This document shows, piece after piece, positions 14,166 to 21,800 of a stretch of DNA of 29,538 nt. Origin of the DNA: a virus. Position 1 is the stretch's first letter. Every line of letters starts with the position of its first letter. The notes beneath the pieces were generated by a model. That model was not told the origin of the DNA. It saw only the letters and a list, made by a program, of their open reading frames with translations, and searched no databases. The stretch spans positions 1-29,538 of the IMG/VR virus record IMGVR_UViG_3300023442_000016; one strand, given 5' to 3'. Position numbers and translations under genes: made by a program.

Positions 14166-14507
14166 TCAAATTTTCTTGCAGTGAACTTCGTAGTGTCCCT
14201 CGTTCTTGATAACATTAACTATCCTGTAATTTTCAGAGTTCCAAGTTACCCTGTTTCCTCTCTCGACCACACTAATATTTTGGTCTGTCGAACTAATAAA
14301 GATTACTATGTCTCCTCCTTCGAGGTAGCCTTCCTTCACCATATCCTCGCTTCCGTCCAGAACCTGAACGATTGCGGTAATTTGATACTGTGTCGAACCC
14401 TCGGTTATGTCGCCTCTATCGTTGTATGTCGCTCCCGTGTAAGTGTCTGTAACCGTTATCGTCTCACCGACCTCGTCGAGCAACCTGTCAATGTCAAGCC
14501 TGAGCAT
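14166..14507 (-). CDS. Head closure / stopper-like connector, 113 aa
   Basis: ATG 14507 lies just after the previous stop and a GGTG. The protein is small and beta-rich. Segments ETITVTDTYTGATYND, QYQITAIVQVLDGSED, GYLEGGDIVIFIS and the final WNSENYRIVNVIKNEGHYEVHCKKI (about 89-113) match the compact barrel of head closure or head-tail joining proteins. It sits between the adaptor-like and terminator-like genes, the expected order for neck proteins. Confidence 0.65.
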   Translation of the reverse strand: MLRLDIDRLLDEVGETITVTDTYTGATYNDRGDITEGSTQYQITAIVQVLDGSEDMVKEGYLEGGDIVIFISSTDQNISVVERGNRVTWNSENYRIVNVIKNEGHYEVHCKKI

Positions 14508-14509
14508 AA

Positions 14510-15172
14510 TTACACCTTGAGGTCTCTAACATCAACTATTTTGTTAGCATCCCTTAACTTAAGCGGAAATTTCTTGATTGTGTTTATGGTCCTCCGATAC
14601 TGGTTGTAAAACTCTACGAATCCCTGCGACGGTTTTGTCACTCTGATTTTCCCGACAGACCAGCTCTGAACCTTTTTAACATCTAATTTCGTAAATGCCA
14701 ATGCAGCTGCAAGCTGCGAACAAGCGAGTTTTACAAGAGCATGCGGCGTGCTCATATCGGCGTGCGAAGCACAGTATGTTATGTAAACCTCTGTTCCAGA
14801 GCTCGGAGCTGATGCCAGTGTGATTTTGCCAGCTTCGTGGTCAACCGCACTGACAGTAGCTGTCGTCTCTGTTCCGTCGCCGGCAACGAGATAGACTATA
14901 ACATCGGAAGTGTCGACATCGCCGTCGTCGTCCAAATCGCCTATGTAATACTCCTTCCAGCTCTTCACATAGAATACATTGTTCGAGCCATTTATGTAAT
15001 TGGTTCTCGTCTCGTCAATATACTCTACCTTCTCCCTGACTATCTTGACTTGTATGTCTCGATTCAGCTGAGCAGTTGCATATGTGATAAGCGTAGTTAG
15101 GTCAGCGTCGGAAATCTCCGAAGCTGTAAGCCCAGACACGCTCCTTACTTCTGTCGCTGTGCAGTATGGCAA
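14510..15172 (-). CDS. Head-tail adaptor (HK97 gp6/SPP1 gp15-like) with an inserted EF-hand-like loop, 220 aa
   Basis: The start is TTG 15172 after GGTGG. The N-terminus (YCTATEVRSVSGLTASEISD, then DLTTLITYATAQLNRDI) is the typical opening of gp6/YqbG-like adaptors that bind the portal. The C-terminus (ALVKLACSQLAAALAF...) holds the matching helices. In the middle, residues 79-90 read DLDDDGDVDTSD, a near-perfect calcium loop as in EF-hands and dockerins, followed by a beta segment with AVDHEAGKITLASAPSSG. That insertion is unusual for the family. It precedes the closure protein gene in the neck block. Confidence 0.72.
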   Translation of the reverse strand: MPYCTATEVRSVSGLTASEISDADLTTLITYATAQLNRDIQVKIVREKVEYIDETRTNYINGSNNVFYVKSWKEYYIGDLDDDGDVDTSDVIVYLVAGDGTETTATVSAVDHEAGKITLASAPSSGTEVYITYCASHADMSTPHALVKLACSQLAAALAFTKLDVKKVQSWSVGKIRVTKPSQGFVEFYNQYRRTINTIKKFPLKLRDANKIVDVRDLKV

Positions 15173-15188
15173 TTTACCACCTTAATTC

Positions 15189-15341
15189 CTAAGTTCGGGC
15201 GACAATCGCGATATAATTCGTCCCATCGTGAAATACTGATAATATTGATGATTTTGGTTTTCCTGCCAGCTCCGACATAACATCAGCCAGCGTCCCGCTT
15301 ATCGCTATTATATTACCCGCATCGGTAATCGTAGCAGCCAT
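15189..15341 (-). CDS. Small structural-cluster protein, 50 aa
   Basis: ATG 15341 follows AGGTGAT and the frame ends at TAG 15189-15191. The product begins MAATITDAGNIIAISG and ends VFHDGTNYIAIVART, a pattern of short beta strands around a helix (ADVMSELAGK). Short proteins with a closing DGTNYIAIV-like strand occur in viral head gene clusters, probably as decoration or stabilising pieces. Tight packing between the adaptor gene and a coiled-coil gene supports it being real. Confidence 0.6.
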   Translation of the reverse strand: MAATITDAGNIIAISGTLADVMSELAGKPKSSILSVFHDGTNYIAIVART

Positions 15342-15358
15342 CGATAATCACCTTCTTT

Positions 15359-15628
15359 TCAAGGAACGAACAACTTTATTCCAACCAATCCTCCGATTAT
15401 TACGATTAGAGGAAAGATGACATACTTAAACATATACTCCTTATTCTCGGACAATACCTCGAATATCTGCTTGTGCTCCTGGGAAGTGACAGCGGAATGT
15501 TTTATTGCGAACTCCTTAAGAGCTTCCGTGTTCTTCGCGATTGTGTCAGAATGATGATTTATTGCTCTTACGGACCTCGCAATCGCCTTCTGCTGCTCGA
15601 TGATTTTTTCCTCGAGCGAACTTACCAT
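15359..15628 (-). CDS. Coiled-coil protein with C-terminal membrane anchor, 89 aa
   Basis: ATG 15628 is chosen over TTG 15634 because GGAAGTGAT then stands at a normal distance. Residues 1-65 form a polar helical region with heptad-like spacing (LEEKIIEQQKAIARSVRAI, EHKQIFEVLSENKEY). The last 22 residues are a membrane segment (YVIFPLIVIIGGLVGIKLFV). This one-span, tail-anchored form resembles spanin- or holin-related and phage XhlA-type proteins, but it lies among head genes, so the role is open. Confidence 0.6.
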   Translation of the reverse strand: MVSSLEEKIIEQQKAIARSVRAINHHSDTIAKNTEALKEFAIKHSAVTSQEHKQIFEVLSENKEYMFKYVIFPLIVIIGGLVGIKLFVP

Positions 15629-15630
15629 AC

Positions 15631-15936
15631 TCAATCACTTCCTTGCAACTCAAGTATCAGTTTTACCCTGTCTTTTTCGTATCTGGGTATCTTCGCCGTC
15701 CCGCCAGACAGCTTCTTTATGAGCCTTACCTGTTCCTCCCTGTTCAACTTAAAGAGCTCCGCTTCCGTATATTTTCTGGAAACCTCAGCCTTGCTCACAG
15801 GCTCGATGACGATGCCCTTGGGCATCTTTGTAGACTTGAAGTTGTCTGCCTGAAAAGGAAGCTTGATGTGCTTCGCAATCTCGGTCGGTATGGGTTTTCC
15901 AGGTTTTATCTCTATAGGTCCTTTAATCGTAGGCAT
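15631..15936 (-). CDS. Small head-module protein, 101 aa
   Basis: Two starts are possible, GTG 15939 and ATG 15936, both after AAAGGTGAT; ATG is preferred and overlaps the previous stop by one base (TGATG). The first half is proline- and lysine-rich and likely extended (KGPIEIKPGKPIPTEIA). The second half forms a compact helical unit (YTEAELFKLNREEQVRLIKKL then IPRYEKDRVKLILEL), a pattern I associate with small domains at the end of head or connector proteins. Its function is unknown. Confidence 0.6.
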   Translation of the reverse strand: MPTIKGPIEIKPGKPIPTEIAKHIKLPFQADNFKSTKMPKGIVIEPVSKAEVSRKYTEAELFKLNREEQVRLIKKLSGGTAKIPRYEKDRVKLILELQGSD

Positions 15937-16073
15937 CACAAATCACCTTTCAGTTTTTTTAACAGCCTCCTGAATATCTCGCACGCTTCCAGCGGAGTCA
16001 CATCAAATTTGGCAACATTTATGCTGTCGCCGTCAGTTTGTATGACTATCTCCTTTATCTTGCCCTTACACAT
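15936..16073 (-). CDS. Very small head-module protein, 45 aa
   Basis: ATG 16073 follows GGTGAG, and the stop TGA 15936-15938 overlaps the next start. The product runs MCKGKIKEIVIQTDGDSINV to a helix ending RRLLKKLKGDL: a beta hairpin (EIVIQTDGDSINVAKF) and one helix (PLEACEIFRRLLKKL). Compact coupling on both sides argues for a real gene. I do not recognise the family. Confidence 0.55.
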   Translation of the reverse strand: MCKGKIKEIVIQTDGDSINVAKFDVTPLEACEIFRRLLKKLKGDL

Positions 16074-16087
16074 TAGCTCACCGTTCC

Positions 16088-16408
16088 TTAGGCGGATGCA
16101 TAGTATGGAACGACGTATGTGGTAGCACCTATCTTTATCTTCAGGTATCCCGTTGGATTAGTTGGTAAAGCAGATGCAGAACCAGCCGCACCGACCGTTG
16201 TCTGCGTCATGTTGGAATTGAAAACTATGGTCTTTCCCGCAGCAATTGTAATGTCCTGATTGAATGTGGTCGCTCCATTCACGGTGAGCGTGTCAACACT
16301 CGCGTCTCCGAATGTAAGGTTGCCTTTTACGTTTATTCCGCCTTCAAAAGTGCTCGTTTTGTCTGCCCTCGTGCACTTTATATACGATGTCCTAATAGCC
16401 ACAGCCAT
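16088..16408 (-). CDS. Capsid decoration / head fibre-like protein, 106 aa
   Basis: The frame starts at ATG 16408, or at GTG two codons later, which would give better spacing from the strong GGAGGTG site. The middle (GGINVKGNLTFGDASVDTLT, residues about 23-42, then VNGATTFNQDITIAAGKTI) is a beta-solenoid-like run with Thr, Gly and Asn. The C-terminus (GYLKIKIGATTYVVPYY) is a small strand module often seen at the ends of viral decoration and fibre proteins. It lies directly after the capsid gene, separated by a hairpin. It probably coats the capsid. Confidence 0.65.
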   Translation of the reverse strand: MAVAIRTSYIKCTRADKTSTFEGGINVKGNLTFGDASVDTLTVNGATTFNQDITIAAGKTIVFNSNMTQTTVGAAGSASALPTNPTGYLKIKIGATTYVVPYYASA

Positions 16409-16434
16409 ACACCTCCGAAAAAATTATTGTTGTG

Positions 16435-16454
16435 CCTTCCCAGTTACGGGAAGG
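16435..16454 (-). terminator. Hairpin after the major capsid gene (partial terminator or message stabiliser)
   Basis: CCTTCCC and GGGAAGG form a perfect 7-bp stem with a 6-nt loop in the 68-nt gap after the capsid stop. On the minus strand a T-run (TTTTTT) follows about 12 nt later, just before the decoration gene's ribosome-binding site. Archaeal termination depends mainly on T-runs, so this may cut down readthrough after the capsid gene or protect its message from decay. Confidence 0.45.
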
Positions 16455-16476
16455 ACTGTTGTCATCGCCGTTAAGC

Positions 16477-17640
16477 TCATTCGTCGGCAACTACGAGCCT
16501 GACAGCCGCGTCGTCGTGTATTGTGCCAACTCCATAGTCGAAGCTCAACTTCATTCTGACTTGGTCTGCATTCGGCCAGTCAAATGTCTTGAGCTCCGCC
16601 TTTCTTCCCCATACCAATGCGGCTATCTTACCCGCCTTTGTCATGAGGCACATGTGTGCGTCAGTATCGAACGCCTGAGTGCCTCCCTGCATAGAAATGT
16701 AGTCCCCGCTCGCTATGGCAGGCACTTTGGTTGTCTCAATCAACTTTACTCCCATGTATTGTGCTATTTCTCCGTTCAGTATCGGGTCTCTTGCCCCGAA
16801 TTCTGCTGCGTTGCTGAACTGAGGGTCTTGCAGAAGTGTTGCCATCTGTTCTGGAGCAAGGAACAACACTATCGGCTCTCCTTTGTCAGAGCTCCACGGA
16901 TTCTTGGGCGTTGCGGACTTCGTAAATGTGTTTAAAGCCCAGTAGTATCCGATTGTTGATTGCAGGAGTCTCCTTGCCTTTATTATCATATCAGTCGTTA
17001 TCACGTCTCCTGCGTCCAGCGAGTTGTCCGCGTCAGTTGCATCTCCACCGTATATCGTCTGCATGCCGTTTACAGTATTGCTCATTGCAGTTGCACCAGC
17101 CGTAACCTGTGCAGCCGAGCTGTCTACCGTTCCGAGTATTGCGTCTCTTATTGCGGAGTCTATTACATCCTCGAAATGATACGAAAGCTCGGTCTGGCAG
17201 TATCGCAACAGGTTAAGTGCATTGGTCCTCAGGTTCTTGTTGGAGAGTGCAACCCCGTAGTTGTATGTCTGCGGAGAAATCTGAACTGCGTCGTTTGTAT
17301 TTATTGCAGTCCAGCTTATCTCGCTCCCAGCCGAATATTCAGCCGTGGAACTTTCCCAGCTACCAGATGCCAGGTATTTGGTTCTGTATGGTATTGAAAT
17401 CTGTGCCACTCCTTCAGGCAGCTGGTATTGGGAAACTACCTGCATGAACATCATTCGCTCTTTTGCAGCGTCAATTGCGTCTTTTAGATACTGAACAGGC
17501 TGAGAGCCATATGCGGTAAACGAAGAGCCTCTCGATACGCTCGTGGTTGTAACAGTGGATGCGAGCTCAAATGTCTTCCACTCTCCGACACCGCCAGTAT
17601 ACTTTGCAGGTCTTATGTCAAGAGTTAGCGTCTTTTCCAT
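16477..17640 (-). CDS. Major capsid protein, HK97 fold, 387 aa
   Basis: ATG 17640 has a strong GGGGTGAT site. The sequence follows the HK97-type layout: an N-terminal arm (first 60 residues), a segment with AIDAAKERMMFMQVVSQYQL, an E-loop-like region, a spine-helix region (NLLRYCQTELSYHFEDVIDS), a P-domain/A-domain with PIVLFLAPEQMATLLQDPQF and GEIAQYMGVKLIETTKVP, and a closing region (AALVWGRKAELKTFDWP). The PEQMATL... and MGVKLIET motifs are typical of phage capsid A-domains. It directly follows the protease-scaffold gene by 7 nt. This is the shell protein, made in hundreds of copies. Confidence 0.85.
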   Translation of the reverse strand: MEKTLTLDIRPAKYTGGVGEWKTFELASTVTTTSVSRGSSFTAYGSQPVQYLKDAIDAAKERMMFMQVVSQYQLPEGVAQISIPYRTKYLASGSWESSTAEYSAGSEISWTAINTNDAVQISPQTYNYGVALSNKNLRTNALNLLRYCQTELSYHFEDVIDSAIRDAILGTVDSSAAQVTAGATAMSNTVNGMQTIYGGDATDADNSLDAGDVITTDMIIKARRLLQSTIGYYWALNTFTKSATPKNPWSSDKGEPIVLFLAPEQMATLLQDPQFSNAAEFGARDPILNGEIAQYMGVKLIETTKVPAIASGDYISMQGGTQAFDTDAHMCLMTKAGKIAALVWGRKAELKTFDWPNADQVRMKLSFDYGVGTIHDDAAVRLVVADE

Positions 17641-17647
17641 ATGCTTA

Positions 17648-18637
17648 TCACCCCTCTAAAAATTCTTTTTGTATGTAATCTGCCATTCCCTCAACTGAGT
17701 CCGAATACTTCTGCGTAACGCCTCCTTCTCCCTTTACGCTCAGTTTGTCGGGAACTGACAGCTGTTCTTTTAATCTTGCTATTTCCTGATGTGCAATCTC
17801 GAGTTTTTTCTTCAGCTCGGACAGTTCGTCATTGTCTGACATCTTTCCAGAAGCGACAGCCTTAGCAGCCTCAGGGAGCTTAACTCCAGGGTGATTCTTC
17901 ATGTAATCCTTTACCTTCTGTGCAAACGACTTGAGCTCCTCGTCGAGCTCTTCCGCAGGATACGGATATTCTTTCTTTTTCTTCTTCATTTCCTCCTCTT
18001 CTGGGTACGGATACTTCTTTTTCTTCTTTAACATCTCTCTTATGGCAGCTATCTCGTCTGCGGAGAGAGACTCTACCTGAGGTTGAGTATCAGGCTGACC
18101 TTCGCTCGGTTGCTCGCCGTTCGGCTGCCCATCGCTTGGCTGTTCCTCAGGCTCTGTTTCTTCTTGCAACTTTTTCTCTTCCTCCAACCTTATCACCTCT
18201 CGATTATTTATATAAGCAGTTTTTACCGCAGGGTTTATAACTATGCTGCAGTTCTCAATCATGCCGTCCAGTATTTGGTTGCCAGCTGTTCTTGCTTTGA
18301 TTCTCGGAGATATGCCGAATTTAGGCTTGCCAAACTTCATTTTCAGGGCTGTGTTAAGGTCATAGATGTAAAGGTCCCCGAAAATCTTGCCGTCTTTGTA
18401 ATACACGTTCTTAACGTAACCAACCCACTCGGAAGTTCTGTCATCCTCGTGGTCGAGAAATAAGTATGTGTTTTCAACCACGCTCCAGTCCGTATTCTTG
18501 TATAATTTTTCGATAACCTGCGGCGAGTAGTAATTACCGTTCCAGATGCCAGAGTCCATAAGCTCCTGATTTCTGATTATATACGGTATCTTTATTCCCA
18601 AGCATATAGTCCCGTCGCTTCTTACATTATGCTCCAT
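17648..18637 (-). CDS. Prohead protease fused to a scaffold domain, 329 aa
   Basis: The N-terminal 150 residues match prohead serine proteases of the S78/XkdF type: YLFLDHED with His63, WVGYVKNVYYKDGKIFGDL, then FGISPRIKA with Ser110, and NCSIVINPAVKTAYI. A Pro/Gln-rich linker with QPSxGQP repeats (about 166-187) joins a scaffold part. The scaffold includes two copies of a Lys-run followed by YPYP (about 203-213 and 218-227) and a coiled coil (about 270-294). The fused scaffold would shape the procapsid and then be degraded. ATG 18637 has no ribosome-binding site and is preceded by a TATA promoter, so the head-tail operon starts here. Confidence 0.8.
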   Translation of the reverse strand: MEHNVRSDGTICLGIKIPYIIRNQELMDSGIWNGNYYSPQVIEKLYKNTDWSVVENTYLFLDHEDDRTSEWVGYVKNVYYKDGKIFGDLYIYDLNTALKMKFGKPKFGISPRIKARTAGNQILDGMIENCSIVINPAVKTAYINNREVIRLEEEKKLQEETEPEEQPSDGQPNGEQPSEGQPDTQPQVESLSADEIAAIREMLKKKKKYPYPEEEEMKKKKKEYPYPAEELDEELKSFAQKVKDYMKNHPGVKLPEAAKAVASGKMSDNDELSELKKKLEIAHQEIARLKEQLSVPDKLSVKGEGGVTQKYSDSVEGMADYIQKEFLEG

Positions 18638-18669
18638 ATAGTATTATTACGCTTATCGAACTTATAAAG
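18638..18669 (-). promoter_or_regulatory. Head-tail operon promoter (leaderless)
   Basis: CTTTATAAG at 18661-18669 lies 23 nt before ATG 18637. The bases just before ATG read TAATAATACTAT, nearly the same as before the gene at 26541-26879 (AATAATACTAAT). The shared AATAATACTA block at the expected transcription start defines a second promoter class, distinct from the one at 1470 and 27281. The box lies just beyond the stop of the helix-turn-helix gene. Confidence 0.6.
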
Positions 18670-18674
18670 ATTTG

Positions 18675-18827
18675 CTATAATAGTTTGTTTTTCTTCTGAT
18701 AAAGATACACTGTGCTTTTGCTCGCACCGATAGCTTCCGCTATCTGCCTTCTCGTGTAACCTTGCATCGTTAATGTGATTATTGTCTGCTCCAGCTGTTC
18801 ATTTATTTTTCTCGTCGGTTTTCCCAT
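18675..18827 (-). CDS. Helix-turn-helix protein, 50 aa
   Basis: ATG 18827 follows AAAAGGTG, and the frame ends at TAG 18675-18677. Most of the protein is one HTH unit: a leading helix (NEQLEQTIITLTMQ) then GYTRRQIAEAIGASKSTVYLYQ (split residues about 23-44), where IAEAIGAS-KSTVYLY is a textbook turn and recognition helix of the Hin/homeodomain-like type. A basic N-terminus (GKPTRK) could grip the minor groove. It overlaps the end of the 1400-aa gene by 29 nt and ends beside the head-tail promoter, so it could control that promoter. A role as a small terminase-like DNA binder is less likely because a better candidate exists. Confidence 0.7.
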   Translation of the reverse strand: MGKPTRKINEQLEQTIITLTMQGYTRRQIAEAIGASKSTVYLYQKKNKLL

Positions 18828-21800
18828 CGGGACACCTTTTCAGCCTGTCAAACAAAATTATGTGATGGTCTCCTATGTGTGCTATGTGATATTCAAAGCA
18901 ACCGCTCAATTGCTTAAGCTCGTTTGGTTCGTCTCTTACTGGCAGTCCCATCGTCACAGCTTTCTTGAGGAACTTCTTGTTGATTCTTCCTTTCCTGGTC
19001 CTAAACTCTATTATGAACCTATGGTCATCAACGGCAACGACCCTGTATTCGCCTTTAGCAACAATTGTGAATATGCCGGGATAGTTCTTCGTGCTGCCAG
19101 GCAAGGGTGGTTCGAATATGCCTTCGACATACAGCCAGCTCTTCGGTTCGGGAAGCTTCATTTCGCACCTTATCCCTTTCGCATCGTTATTCACTTTGTC
19201 AGGTATGTCCATATCGACAGATGCAGGAGAGTTCAGCGTTATTCCTTCAAGGTAGCCATCGATGTATCTCGCATTCTCGTATTTGATTGTCGAACCGTCT
19301 TTGAAATTGTCGAACTTCAGCGGAACGAAGAACCTTGAGTCGGTATGAACGGACCTGCCCCTGAGGTGGTGTTGCATAACAAACGGAAGCCACATCTTCT
19401 TTTCCATAGCTTTTCTCATAACGCTCTGAAACCTCTTCGGAAAATCCTTAACTTCGTGCTCTTCTCCTTCTTCCTGCAGTTCGATATTCTCGACAACTTC
19501 CTCGCCTATGCTCGTAACCACGTTCTCGAGGTCGCTTATTGTGGATGTTTCCTTCAAGTCTGGTCTCGCCTGCCTGAATCTCGGTTTGTGAATTGAGTAT
19601 CGCAATACGTTCTGCTTTGTGTATGTGTGTCTCCAGACATCTTCAACCATAATGTCTATTATGCTGCCAACAGTGACGTTTTCTTTGGTATTGAATGTTT
19701 TTCCGAGAACAAGCACCTTCCTGCCGTTAACGGCTGTTACATACTTCGGATGCATTCTTTTTGCCTGCTCGTCCGAGATGTAGATTCCGACGAGATAGTT
19801 GAATGTCCCTGCGACCTTCGTTTCTATCTTGTCTATGACAACAGTATGCAAATCAACGAGATGCCTGAACTTCAGCCAAGTTCTTTTCCTTTCTCCGAAT
19901 GTGTAAGGAGCGTCAGCGTCCTTTATTACCGCACCTTCAGAGCCAGAAAGGTTCGCAGCCCATTCCACAGCTTTCTTAACGTTGTCGATGCCTTTCACGA
20001 GTTTGTACGGAGTGTTCGTGACACGCCCGTCAAAGTGCAGCTGCTCGAGAATTTTCTTCCTTTCTCTCAACGGCAGGGAAGTTATGTCCTTTCCGTAGTA
20101 TGTTATGTCCCATATGTGGACTTTTATGTCGGAGTCGTCAACTTTCTTTCCAGACTTGACAGCCCCAACATACTTCATCAACGGGTCTCTTCCCATAGCC
20201 TTGTCTCCTTTATACGGCACGAGCTCGCCATCTACTATGAAGTCTTTTTCGCTGAGCTTCCTTATATGATTAACCAGAGTCGGAAACGGAGAGGTTATGT
20301 CTTTTTTCTGCTCCGAGAATATTTTCACTTCGTCGCCTGACTTGTGGATGCTCACATGAAAGCCATTAAACTTCTTTTCAACATAATATTCTTTGTTATT
20401 ATCGAGCTCGCTTAACAAGTCTTCGATATTATAGAACGCAGAGCCATACGGTTTTTGAGGAAGATATGGATGCATCAGCTTCAGTTCTGACAGCCGAAGG
20501 TTAATATCCTTCCTGACGAGGACTAAGTCGTAAAGGCTGAGGAATTCGCCGTGTGGTCCCATAGGCTCGCAGAAGACGTGTATGTCCTTATCCACGCCAA
20601 CGCTGTCCGCAATTTTCTGCAACTGCGAATATATCGCACGCTTGAAGTATTCGACAGCCTCGTGCGTATCGAGCCTGATTAAGATGTCAATATCGTTTCC
20701 GTCTCCGTGCTCGGCTGTTGAACCGACTAAGGAAACGAAATCAGTAACGATTGTCATACGCTCCGGGATACTCGACAGGAAGTTATTGATTGTCGCCTCG
20801 GACAGCTTCTTTGTATCGAAGTTCGTAATCAGATACTCATACTCCGGCTTATCGTCTTTTGCGAGTGTCCTTGGAACAAGTATCTTCCGCATACTGAAAC
20901 TTTTGAACATATCGGTTATCCACGGCAGTATGTTTGTGCTGAGTACGAACTTTCCTTTGATATTAGATAGTATACTTTTCATCTGCTCGTAATCCTCTTT
21001 TGTAAACGCACCAGATTTGTCGCCCCATCTATCGTCCCACTCTTCAGGATACGGCGGGTCAAGGTAAAATAAGGTGCCTTCAGAATCAAATTCTCTTATA
21101 ACATCTGCATAATCCTTGTTGTAAATCTTAACGTTCCTAAGCCGCTCCTTGAGCCCGATAAGCCTATCGAAGTATCGCTGGCTCGGTTTAGGCACAGACT
21201 TCCAACCAAACGAACTTCTGCTATGTCCATAACTATGCATAGTTAAGTATATGAACCTGTAGAATCTCTCCAAGTCGTTCTTTGGTTTGAACTCGTCCTT
21301 CAGATACATAAAATGCTCCTTCGACGGATTCCAGTTCATGCCTTTCAATTTCTCTATTTTTTCGGGAGTTATGCTCTGTATGAACCTGTATGCAAATGCG
21401 ATTTCCGGGTCTTTATCATTCAGGACTTCAACTTCAGACGGCTCTTTTTCCCAGAAGACAGCCGCCCCTCCAGCAAACGGTTCAACATAAACCTTATGCT
21501 CTGGCAACATTCTAACGATTTTCTTTGCTATGCGGGATTTTCCACCGGGGCTTCCGAATGCTTGCTTAGCGAGAATCAGAGTTGAATCTTCCTCGAGGCT
21601 CATTATTTTCTGGGATTCGATACGCTTCATAATCTTCTCGTAAACTTCTCTCGAATGCGGAGTCATCTCCTCCGGATGGAACTTCATACCACGCCTAATC
21701 ATTTCCTCCGTTATCAACTGAATTAAGTTTTCTATCTCTTCCATCGAATACTTTATTTTACCGCCTCTTGACTTTGTAGCATGCCAAGCCATAGCGATTC

